From Deltaproteobacteria bacterium (GTDB lineage Bacteria > Myxococcota_A > Polyangia > GCA-2747355), in assembly GCA_020633415.1 (NCBI GenBank), contig JACKDQ010000018.1:1-62972 (forward strand): a stretch of DNA of 62,972 nucleotides, written 5' to 3'. Under the pieces are notes generated by a model that was given only the letters and a program-made list of their open reading frames with translations, was not told the DNA's origin and made no database searches. Below are positions 25,281 through 32,407 of this stretch, piece by piece (position 1 is the stretch's first letter; every line of letters starts with the position of its first letter). The position numbers were made by a program, and so were the translations under genes.

Positions 25281-27701
25281 TCAATGTGCTGCTGCCGTTG
25301 CGCCAAGGGCCGCGTTAACCGCTTCTTTGCCCTCCGCGATCGAGAAGGGCTTGCGGAGCAGACCACACGCACCCAAGGCCATCATCGACTGAATCTCTTC
25401 GTGCTCGGCGTACCCGGTCATCACAAGAGCGACGATATTCGGATCGATCTGCAGCAATTTCGCGAAACACTCAGGTCCGCTCATCTGCGGCATCAGCAGG
25501 TCCAGCAAGACGAGGTCGATCTCGTCTCGCATCTCGCCGTATTTGGCGATGGCTTCGTCGCCGTTGGCGGCGACGAGCACCTTGAAGCCAGCTGCCTCGA
25601 GCAATCGTGCTCCCATGCGTCGCAACATCGGCTCGTCATCGACCAACAGCAACGTCGCTGGTCCGCTGAGTGCGCTCGTCGGCGCGACACCTGTGGCGTT
25701 GCGCTTGGGCAGCGCTTCGGCCGCGGGCAAGAGCAGCGTGACCGTCGTCCCCTCGCCGAGCGCGCTATCGACGATGATCGCACCATCGTGGTCCTTCAGC
25801 ACTTTGTACGCCATCGATAAACCAAGGCCGGTTCCCTTGCCGATCCCTTTGGTGGTGTAGAGCGGTTCGAAGGCTCGCCGCTGGGTCTCGGCGTCCATGC
25901 CACAGCCGCTGTCCTCGATCTGCACAGTGGCGTAGCTGCCGGCAGGCAGGTTGCCGACCTCCTTTGCTGCGAGCGTGCGGTTGGCTGAGCGCACGCTGAT
26001 CGTCCCGCAGCCGTCCATCGCATCGCTAGCGTTGATGCAGACGTTGATCACGGTGGTGATGATCTCGGAGATGTCGGCCGCGACATTGGCCAGGTCATCA
26101 GCGAGGTGAGTCTCAACGGTGACGCTCTTGGGTAAACCGTGGGCGAGTACGGTGCAGGCCTCGTTGATCGTCTCGTTAAGATCGACGACGCAGTGGTTGC
26201 GGTTATCGTCCTTGCGCGAAAAGCGCAGCAGGCGTTCGACGAAGGACTTGCCGCGTTTGGCTGCCGAGAGGATCGCCTCGAAATCGCGACGTCGTGGATC
26301 ATCGGGCCGGGCTTCGTGCTCGATCACCGACGCTAGGCCGAGGATTACCGCCAGGACGTTGTTGATGTCGTGGGCGACGCCGCCGGCCAACGTGCCGACG
26401 GCTTCCATCTTCTGCATTTGGTGCATCTGCGCTTCCATCGACTGCCGCTCGGTCACATCGAGGACAACGGCGACGAAGACGCTGCGATCTGGAAAGACCA
26501 GGTGTTGCAGGTGAACCTCGACCGGGTAAGTGGAGCCGTCCTTGCGCTGATGGATCGTTCGAAAGACAACCTTGTCGCGCTCACCGGCGCGAAGGGGAGC
26601 GATCAGCTCGGCGAATCGTGTCTCGGAATACTCCGGCTTGATGTCGAGCGGAGTCATCTTTTGGAGCTCCTCGCTGGAGTAGCCGAGGTTGCTTCGCCCA
26701 CCGCTATTGACCTGCAAGAAGCGCAGCGTTTCGGCCTCGAACACGTAGATCTCGTTGAGTGAGCGCTCGACGATTTCGCCCATGCGAGTGGCGGCCTCTT
26801 GGGCCTGTCGCTCCTGGGTGCGATCGACGATAAAGGCCAGGTACCTACCGTCTTGCAGCGCGACCGCTTCGAGAGAGACCCACAGTTGGCGACCGTCTTT
26901 GCCGACGATCGTGCCATCGGTCTTTGCCGTGTTGCCCCGCTGCAGTTGGGCGAAGGCTGCCAGCGGCTGGTGGACCGGGGACGGCGGAAGGAGATCAGTG
27001 ATCGACAGCGAGAGCAATTCCTCGCGGGTGTAGCCAAGCATGGTACAGGCCGCGGGGTTGGCGTCAAGGTAACGGCCGCTTTTGTCGGTGACGAAGATCG
27101 CGACGGGGGAGTGATCGATGTAGGTGCGATTGCGGGCTTCGCTCGCGGCGAGAGCGTCCCAGGTCAGCGCGTTGTTGAAGGCCAGGGCGGTGAGCTCGCC
27201 GAAGACGCCGGCGATCTCTAGGTCGCGCTCGGTAAAGGGGCTCGGTTTGTTGGCCAGACCGAGTAGGCCAACAACGTGCCCGTCGACGGTCACCGGGGCG
27301 AAGAGCACGTTGTCCAGCGCGACGTGTCCTCCGGGCATGTTCTTCCAATGCGGGCTCTTGCCAAAGTTGTTTTCGCAGACGACCTTTTTGGTGCGATAGG
27401 CTTCAGCGCGCAGGCCACGAATGGGCATCGGCAGTGCGGGATCGACCGTGCAGTCGCGCCCGCCGGCATCGAGGAAGAGAACTTCGTTCTCAGCGCCGTT
27501 GTCGGCCAACAAGGCGACGTAGCCGGCGGTTGCGCCGGTCAGGGCCTTGCAGCGGTCGAAGATGAAGCGTGCTGTGGTGTCGAATTTCCACGATTGCTCG
27601 CCGTTCGCCTGCAACGCTGCAGGTATGGCGACGCCGTGGGTCTGAGAGCGCGGGCTGGCGGGCTGTTCGACGGAGGATATCTCCCGTGGACCGGTGGCCA
27701 T
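25281..27701 (-). CDS. cytoplasmic hybrid histidine kinase (GAF-PAS-PAS-HK-REC)
   Basis: An 806-residue soluble kinase. Order: GAF domain (about 40-190), PAS (about 190-310), PAS/PAC (about 310-425), HisKA with phospho-His444 (GGVAHDINN), HATPase (EDSGCGMD, GLGLSMAYK) and a receiver at the C-terminus (LLLVDDEPM; LLDLLMPQMSG). A very good ribosome site (AAGGAGG) lies 5 nt before the ATG at 27701. It lies 88 nt downstream of the HDOD gene and upstream of another hybrid kinase, so the three are probably co-transcribed. Its HATPase and receiver are close in layout to those of the kinase at 20779-23073, suggesting paralogy. Confidence 0.88.
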   Translation of the reverse strand: MATGPREISSVEQPASPRSQTHGVAIPAALQANGEQSWKFDTTARFIFDRCKALTGATAGYVALLADNGAENEVLFLDAGGRDCTVDPALPMPIRGLRAEAYRTKKVVCENNFGKSPHWKNMPGGHVALDNVLFAPVTVDGHVVGLLGLANKPSPFTERDLEIAGVFGELTALAFNNALTWDALAASEARNRTYIDHSPVAIFVTDKSGRYLDANPAACTMLGYTREELLSLSITDLLPPSPVHQPLAAFAQLQRGNTAKTDGTIVGKDGRQLWVSLEAVALQDGRYLAFIVDRTQERQAQEAATRMGEIVERSLNEIYVFEAETLRFLQVNSGGRSNLGYSSEELQKMTPLDIKPEYSETRFAELIAPLRAGERDKVVFRTIHQRKDGSTYPVEVHLQHLVFPDRSVFVAVVLDVTERQSMEAQMHQMQKMEAVGTLAGGVAHDINNVLAVILGLASVIEHEARPDDPRRRDFEAILSAAKRGKSFVERLLRFSRKDDNRNHCVVDLNETINEACTVLAHGLPKSVTVETHLADDLANVAADISEIITTVINVCINASDAMDGCGTISVRSANRTLAAKEVGNLPAGSYATVQIEDSGCGMDAETQRRAFEPLYTTKGIGKGTGLGLSMAYKVLKDHDGAIIVDSALGEGTTVTLLLPAAEALPKRNATGVAPTSALSGPATLLLVDDEPMLRRMGARLLEAAGFKVLVAANGDEAIAKYGEMRDEIDLVLLDLLMPQMSGPECFAKLLQIDPNIVALVMTGYAEHEEIQSMMALGACGLLRKPFSIAEGKEAVNAALGATAAAH

Positions 27702-27789
27702 CGTCGCCTCCTTGGCGGCCCATCATCGACCGATCCCCCAGAGCGATCAAGCTCGGAGTGGTGGACTGCTGATCGGCTGAGCCTGGGGA

Positions 27790-28662
27790 CTAGCTGGCCT
27801 TGAGCCGGACGTCGATCTGGCCGATCAAGCGCTGAACCATCGCTTCTTCGACGTCGAGCAGCGAGCGGCCGATCATCATTCGTGCTTGGGCATTGCTCGC
27901 ATCCGCGTCTTCGATGGTAATGCCAGCGACGGCGGTGATCGCATCGGCGAAACGGACAACGTTGCTGATACAGAGGCGATTGGCCGGGTCGTAGTCGTTT
28001 GCGTTAGCGATCGCCAAGCAGACATCTTCAGGCAGCCGCCAATGTTTGGCGACAGCCGCACCGATCGGCGCCTGACTAGCGCGGACGATGTTCATCCAGG
28101 CCGGGAAATCGATAAAGTCGTCGCGGCTCGACTTGGCGCCATTGAGCAAAGTGCGTTCCACTTCGAGCAGGTAGACGGCAACGACGGCCTGACCGATGTC
28201 GTGCAATAGACCCGCCGTGTAGGCCGCTTGAATGTCCTCGATGCCCACCAAGCCGGCGATGTCTTGAGAGAGCACGGCTACCGCTAGGCTGTGCTCCCAT
28301 AGCACCTGCAGCGCTTCGTTGGCTCGTTTGAGGCGCGAGGAGAACACGCGCTGGGCGATAGCCGTGTAGAGCAGCCGGCGGATGTTGCGTATGCCGAGCT
28401 TGGTCAGCGCTTGGGAGATGCTCTTTACCGGCGTAGCAAAGCCGAACGCGGCACTGTTTGCCGCCTGCAGAACCTGGGCAGCCAGCACTGGGTCCGATTC
28501 GATGGTCTGGGCCAACTGCTTGAGGCTGGCGCGGGGGTCATCGAGCTGCGTCTGGACCCTCTGCGCCGCCTGCGGCATCACCGGTAACACCAGTTTGCCG
28601 CTTTCGAGGCGTTTTACCACCAGGGCCTGCAGGTGATCGCTCAGCGCTTGTGCTTGTATCAT
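27790..28662 (-). CDS. HDOD domain signalling protein
   Basis: A 290-residue protein. The ATG at 28662 with GAGAGG upstream is used; the longer in-frame extension translates antisense to the hemerythrin gene and is not credible. The HDOD domain fills about 20-230: LPVMPQAAQRV opening, SDPVLAAQVLQAANSAAFG core and LTKLGIRNIRRLLYTA. HDOD proteins resemble HD phosphohydrolases but usually lack full metal ligands. Here HDIGQ is present, so some HD character remains. They generally act in signalling, linked to c-di-GMP or chemosensory output. The start is 11 nt from the end of the hemerythrin gene, so the pair is likely coupled. Confidence 0.87.
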   Translation of the reverse strand: MIQAQALSDHLQALVVKRLESGKLVLPVMPQAAQRVQTQLDDPRASLKQLAQTIESDPVLAAQVLQAANSAAFGFATPVKSISQALTKLGIRNIRRLLYTAIAQRVFSSRLKRANEALQVLWEHSLAVAVLSQDIAGLVGIEDIQAAYTAGLLHDIGQAVVAVYLLEVERTLLNGAKSSRDDFIDFPAWMNIVRASQAPIGAAVAKHWRLPEDVCLAIANANDYDPANRLCISNVVRFADAITAVAGITIEDADASNAQARMMIGRSLLDVEEAMVQRLIGQIDVRLKAS

Positions 28663-28672
28663 CGCCAACCTC

Positions 28673-29044
28673 TCAGATCGCCAGCGCCGCGCTGAGCGCG
28701 TCGGTCTCCTCCGCCTCGTGGCGACGGAAGATGGCGATGAATTGTTCCAAGTCCTCGCTGATCGCGGCGTAATCGGCGCCGCGGGCCAGATGCAGCATGA
28801 TCCTTTCCACGCGTTGGCGTAGGTCGTCGTGTTCACGCCATAGCCGCGCTGTGGTTTGGGCGTCACCATAGAGGTTCGCCGGCCCCGCCTCTTCGCAATC
28901 CAGGTGCGCCCAGAGCAGCGGTGCCAGCGCGTTGAAGCAGGCGAGGATGCGCTTTTCGCAGCGCAGTTCGACGAGGGTGTTGAGCAACCGTCGCAGCTTG
29001 CAGTGTGCGGCGAGAATATCGGCGCAACGGTCGTCAGTGCCCAT
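28673..29044 (-). CDS. hemerythrin-like (HHE) protein
   Basis: A 123-residue four-helix protein of the HHE/hemerythrin class. The ATG at 29044 has AAGGGGAAG upstream. Candidate di-iron ligands are spaced as expected: His in AAHCKLRRLL, His and Glu in WAHLDCEEAG, His in REHDDLR, and His-Glu in RRHEAEE. It could bind oxygen, NO or iron and inform the HDOD protein and kinases that follow in the same operon. A 16-bp near-palindrome, possibly overlapping a promoter, lies 62 nt upstream of the start. Confidence 0.75.
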   Translation of the reverse strand: MGTDDRCADILAAHCKLRRLLNTLVELRCEKRILACFNALAPLLWAHLDCEEAGPANLYGDAQTTARLWREHDDLRQRVERIMLHLARGADYAAISEDLEQFIAIFRRHEAEETDALSAALAI

Positions 29045-29105
29045 GCGTCTTCCCCTTCTCAATCTCGTCCATCGACTGAGCCGGGGGCGCGCTGTAGCGT
29101 GCAAC

Positions 29106-29121
29106 TTTACCTGTGTGTAAA
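29106..29121. promoter_or_regulatory. 16-bp operator-like near-palindrome, hemerythrin side
   Basis: TTTACCTGTGTGTAAA, with arms TTTAC and GTAAA as a perfect inverted repeat. On the minus strand its TTTACA could act as a -35 element, 17 bp from GCTACA. Almost the same site recurs at 29724-29739 on the other side of the XRE regulator gene, so it is the best candidate operator for that regulator. Confidence 0.6.
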
Positions 29122-29167
29122 CTTTTGCCGCGTGGTTAAAACGGCGAGGCAAGTCTCTCGCTGAGGG

Positions 29168-29644
29168 CTACGCGGTCTCGCTCTCGCTCACCGTCCAGCT
29201 GCGCAACAAGTCGAGGTCGGCCTTGTCGCGTTCGAAGTCGGTGACCAGGGCGCCGACCACCCGCCGGATCGCCTGGCAGGTTGGTTCGTCTGCTCGGTTG
29301 AGCAGGTAGGCGACCTGACAGAGAACCTCCAGTTGCGTGCGGGTCACGGCGGCTTTGCCCGGTCGAAACTGCAGCTGCTCGATGAGCGGCGTGTCTAAAT
29401 AGCAGGTTCCACTGGGTGAAATGGGGCAGGAGCTGTGAGCCGCGTTTTCGGTGACGCCGAGGATGCTTTCGATGGCGATGTCCAGCGCATCGGCCACACG
29501 GCGTAGCGTTTCGAGCTTGGGGGTGACGCGCCCCGTCTCTAGCCGCGAGAGGTAGGAGACGGCGAGTCCGCAGCGGGCCGAAACTCCGGACAGCGTTAGC
29601 CCCTGCTGCTTGCGAAAGTGGCGAATGCTTGCCCCGACGCCCAT
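29168..29644 (-). CDS. XRE-family transcriptional regulator
   Basis: A 158-residue regulator. Residues about 5-60 are a classic Cro/C1-type helix-turn-helix (IRHFRKQQGLTLSGVSARCG, then SYLSRLETGRVTPKLETL). The rest is mainly helical with three Cys (Cys41 is in the HTH region; others in HSSCPI and GTCYLD, later EVLCQVA and PTCQAI), which could sense redox state or bind metal; this is inference. The ATG at 29644 has AGGAG 6 nt upstream, and a possible extended -10 (TGCTAGCAT, minus strand) lies at 29666-29674. Identical-type operators on both flanks suggest it regulates itself or its neighbours: the hemerythrin operon downstream and the divergent outer-membrane protein. Confidence 0.88.
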   Translation of the reverse strand: MGVGASIRHFRKQQGLTLSGVSARCGLAVSYLSRLETGRVTPKLETLRRVADALDIAIESILGVTENAAHSSCPISPSGTCYLDTPLIEQLQFRPGKAAVTRTQLEVLCQVAYLLNRADEPTCQAIRRVVGALVTDFERDKADLDLLRSWTVSESETA

Positions 29645-29723
29645 CCGAACTCCTGTGATGGGATGATGCTAGCACAGCCGGCGAGCTGTTCAGGTTCAAA
29701 CTGTTTCGTGGGCGGGCCAAAGT

Positions 29724-29739
29724 TTTACATGCAGGTAAA
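29724..29739. promoter_or_regulatory. 16-bp operator-like near-palindrome, XRE/OMP divergent region
   Basis: TTTACATGCAGGTAAA; the two 8-bp arms match at 7 of 8 positions. It is centred between the XRE start (29644, minus) and the outer-membrane protein start (29815, plus), about 80 bp from each. It shares TTTAC, six-base core length and GTAAA with the site at 29106-29121. A half-site TGTAAA occurs again at 30754-30759, upstream of the second outer-membrane protein. Confidence 0.6.
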
Positions 29740-29814
29740 GTCGGCTGCCCTTTGTCCCTCAATCGACCTCTGACCTCGACGAGCTGATCGGTAGCTCGGA
29801 GAAAAGAGGTTCAC

Positions 29815-30609
29815 GTGTTCAAGCGTCTGCTGATCGCCCTGTTGGTACTGTTCCCCACACAATCTTGGGCCGAGGATGCGACCGCCCGTTCGACCGCGCG
29901 GGTTCAGATCGAGATCGGCATCGAAGTGGCTTCGATCTACAACAATCGTGGGCTCAACGCGTTTGCGGCAGGTCAGCAGCGCGACCAGCACATGATGTTG
30001 GCGCCGAGCATTGCTTTTGCCTTCGCAGGTTTCACCGTCCAATATTGGAGTGCCTACCAATGGCTCGGAGAAAACCAAGCCGATCTCGTTGCCGAGGGCG
30101 TTGGTCACGAACAGCAGATCAATCTCTCTTATGCCTTTGAGCTGACCGAGCGTTGGGGCTTGGCGCTTGGCCTCTCGACGATCTTCTATCCCTTCGCCGG
30201 CGAGCAATCTGCGGGAACGTCGGTGCCGGTTTGCCTCGAGCCCTATGTGACCGTCAATCGCAGCGGCTGGGCCGATCTCTCCTTGACCGTGCTCTATTCC
30301 GGCGGTGTGCAAAAGGCACTAGCCGAAGGCCGCTACACTTACATCAACCCGACGCTGGAAAAGAAGGTGCCGCTCAACGGTTCGATCGAACTGGCGCTGG
30401 GCCTTGGTGTTGGCGTCAAGATCTACGACCAGTTTGCTGCCAATAAGGAGAACGTCGTCGATGTTGCGATGGGCATCTCGCTGCCGATCGCACTGGGCAA
30501 GGCGACGCTCAGCCCCGGTGTCAATTGGGCCTGGACCAACCTCAAGCAAAAGAACGCTGCCGAAGAGCAGATGCTTTGGGGAAGTCTCGCCATCACGCTA
30601 GGCATCTGA
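29815..30609 (+). CDS. outer-membrane beta-barrel protein (TorF-like)
   Basis: A 264-residue exported protein with signal peptide (LLIALLVLFPTQSWA-ED). The mature part alternates hydrophobic and polar residues in short strands and ends in an aliphatic-rich strand (GSLAITLGI), as beta-barrels do. The pattern IEVASIYNNRGLNAF near the N-terminus followed by aromatic-rich strands resembles TorF-type putative porins. GTG start at 29815 has GAGG about 6 nt upstream. It is paralogous to the C-terminal half of the next gene (shared phrases such as SxYNxRGxNxF and VSAGVGH/VAEGVGH). The divergent XRE gene and operator suggest it is regulated with the hemerythrin block. Confidence 0.72.
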   Translation: MFKRLLIALLVLFPTQSWAEDATARSTARVQIEIGIEVASIYNNRGLNAFAAGQQRDQHMMLAPSIAFAFAGFTVQYWSAYQWLGENQADLVAEGVGHEQQINLSYAFELTERWGLALGLSTIFYPFAGEQSAGTSVPVCLEPYVTVNRSGWADLSLTVLYSGGVQKALAEGRYTYINPTLEKKVPLNGSIELALGLGVGVKIYDQFAANKENVVDVAMGISLPIALGKATLSPGVNWAWTNLKQKNAAEEQMLWGSLAITLGI

Positions 30610-30901
30610 CCGCGCCCCGTCCCGCATCGCGCCCCACACGCCCGCGCCCGATGCACAACCGTGCGTGCGCGCGGACGTTTCACGAGCGGCCGACAGTTTA
30701 ATCCAGCTCACAACAATTTTGATCCACGTAGCAAATCTGCTGCGCACGGCGATGTAAACATTTTCCTCGCCAGCATCTTCTGTTGTGCTTTTGATAAACA
30801 ACCTATTGAAATCAAACTTAAATTATCGAAACGCCGGTCGATGCGGAAACCGTGGACAAGGCGGACGCCAAGGTCGTTCGCGTGGACGTTGGAGGGACCC
30901 G

Positions 30902-32383
30902 TTGAGCGGACGACTGGTGAGACAGCTTCTATCGATGCCCATATTAATGGTCGCCGCTGCGCTGCCCGCCGCTGCGCGACCCAAAGCGTTGACCGCTGCG
31001 CTCAGCGTGACCCCGCAAGGGCTGGAACCCGCTGCACCTGACGCTTTGGCGCCGGCGGACAAGGTCAAGCCCAGGCGTCGCGCTAAGCGTGTGGTACCCG
31101 CGGTCAACGTCGTGCCCAAGCCGCGAGGGCGCCTGGCGGAGTTGGAAAGCGCGCTTGCCCGAGAACAGCAAAAGGGTCGCGCGCTTGCCGCCAAGGTCGC
31201 AAGTCTCGAAGCCGCGCTGGCACAACTGACGGCGGGCGGCAGCGATCCACGCCTCGCTGGGCTCAAGGCGCAGATGGATAGAGCAAAGGCGCAGCGTCGC
31301 GCGGCTCGCGACAATCGCGCCAAACTCGAGCAGGCCATCGCTGGTGGCCTCGATCCGTCGTTGGTGGCCAGCGCGCTGGCGACGCAGAAGACGCGAGAGC
31401 GTGAGCTCGACGGGCGCATCGCCAAGCTCGCTGCCGCTATCGAACAGAGCAAGGCGCGTCCACTGGCCGAGCGACTTGCCGATGTCGATCAACAACTCGT
31501 TCGGCTGCGCGACCAGCTCAAAGAGGTCAAGCACGTGGCGGCATACGCGGCGAGCAACCTCAAAGCGGCGCAGGAGGCGGTTGGTGTGACGACTTCGTCG
31601 GTAGCAACGCCTGATGCGCCGAAGGATATCGCGCCAGCGGCGACCGTCGCGAAAGCGGCAGCGAAGACGATCGGCCTCGAGGTCGGGTTCGAACTCTCAT
31701 CGCTCTATAACTTTCGTGGCGTTAACGTTTTCCGCCACCAGCATCAGAACGAGCAAAAGGCGCTGTTCGCCCCCAGCCTGGCCTACCACCTCGGATCGAG
31801 CGGTGTGAGCGTGGGCTACTGGGGAGCCTTTCAATATACCGGTCACAATCAAGGGGAGTTAGTCTCGGCGGGCGTCGGTCACAAGCAAGAACTCTATCTT
31901 CGATACGAGCGCGCGATCGGTGAGCATGGCAGGTGGTCGGCGGGTCTGATCTACTATTTTTATCCGTTCGCTGACGCGGCGGTCGCCGGTACTCGCCTGC
32001 CTTCGTATCTCGAGCCAGCGCTGGGCCTGGGCTACCGCGGCGCCGTCGATCTGGGCGTTGTGGCTTCCTACTACGCCGGTCTGCAGAGCGCGTTGGCCGA
32101 TCGCTACCTCTATATTCGGCCGACGATCGCAAAGACGGTTTCGCTCAATCGCTGGGCGGGTGTGAGCTTGGGCGCCGGTCTTGGCGTCAAGGTCTTCAAC
32201 GACCCGCAAAAGATGAGCGACAACGTCTTCGACTTCAACCTCGACTGCGGCTTGCCGCTGTCTTTCGGCAGAGCCTTTTCCATCACCCCCGCCCTGCATC
32301 TGGCCTGGAGTCACTTCGACGCGCTTGCTGCCGGCGAAGAGTACATGGTGTGGGCGAGCGTCAACTTTAGCGCCGCGCTCTAA
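30902..32383 (+). CDS. outer-membrane beta-barrel protein with long coiled-coil
   Basis: A 493-residue protein. The TTG at 30902 is used because GGAGG sits 6 nt upstream and it yields a signal peptide (SMPILMVAAALPAAA); longer frames run into AT-rich non-coding sequence. Residues about 65-220 are Ala/Glu/Lys/Arg-rich heptads (ELESALAREQQKG and similar) predicted to form a coiled-coil in the periplasm. Residues about 260-493 form a beta-barrel like that of the preceding gene. The coiled-coil may reach toward the cell wall or a partner. It lies 24 nt upstream of the chemoreceptor gene and may be in its operon. Confidence 0.68.
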   Translation: MSGRLVRQLLSMPILMVAAALPAAARPKALTAALSVTPQGLEPAAPDALAPADKVKPRRRAKRVVPAVNVVPKPRGRLAELESALAREQQKGRALAAKVASLEAALAQLTAGGSDPRLAGLKAQMDRAKAQRRAARDNRAKLEQAIAGGLDPSLVASALATQKTRERELDGRIAKLAAAIEQSKARPLAERLADVDQQLVRLRDQLKEVKHVAAYAASNLKAAQEAVGVTTSSVATPDAPKDIAPAATVAKAAAKTIGLEVGFELSSLYNFRGVNVFRHQHQNEQKALFAPSLAYHLGSSGVSVGYWGAFQYTGHNQGELVSAGVGHKQELYLRYERAIGEHGRWSAGLIYYFYPFADAAVAGTRLPSYLEPALGLGYRGAVDLGVVASYYAGLQSALADRYLYIRPTIAKTVSLNRWAGVSLGAGLGVKVFNDPQKMSDNVFDFNLDCGLPLSFGRAFSITPALHLAWSHFDALAAGEEYMVWASVNFSAAL

Positions 32384-32407
32384 GGGCGGGCCACGGGAGG
32401 ATAGATA

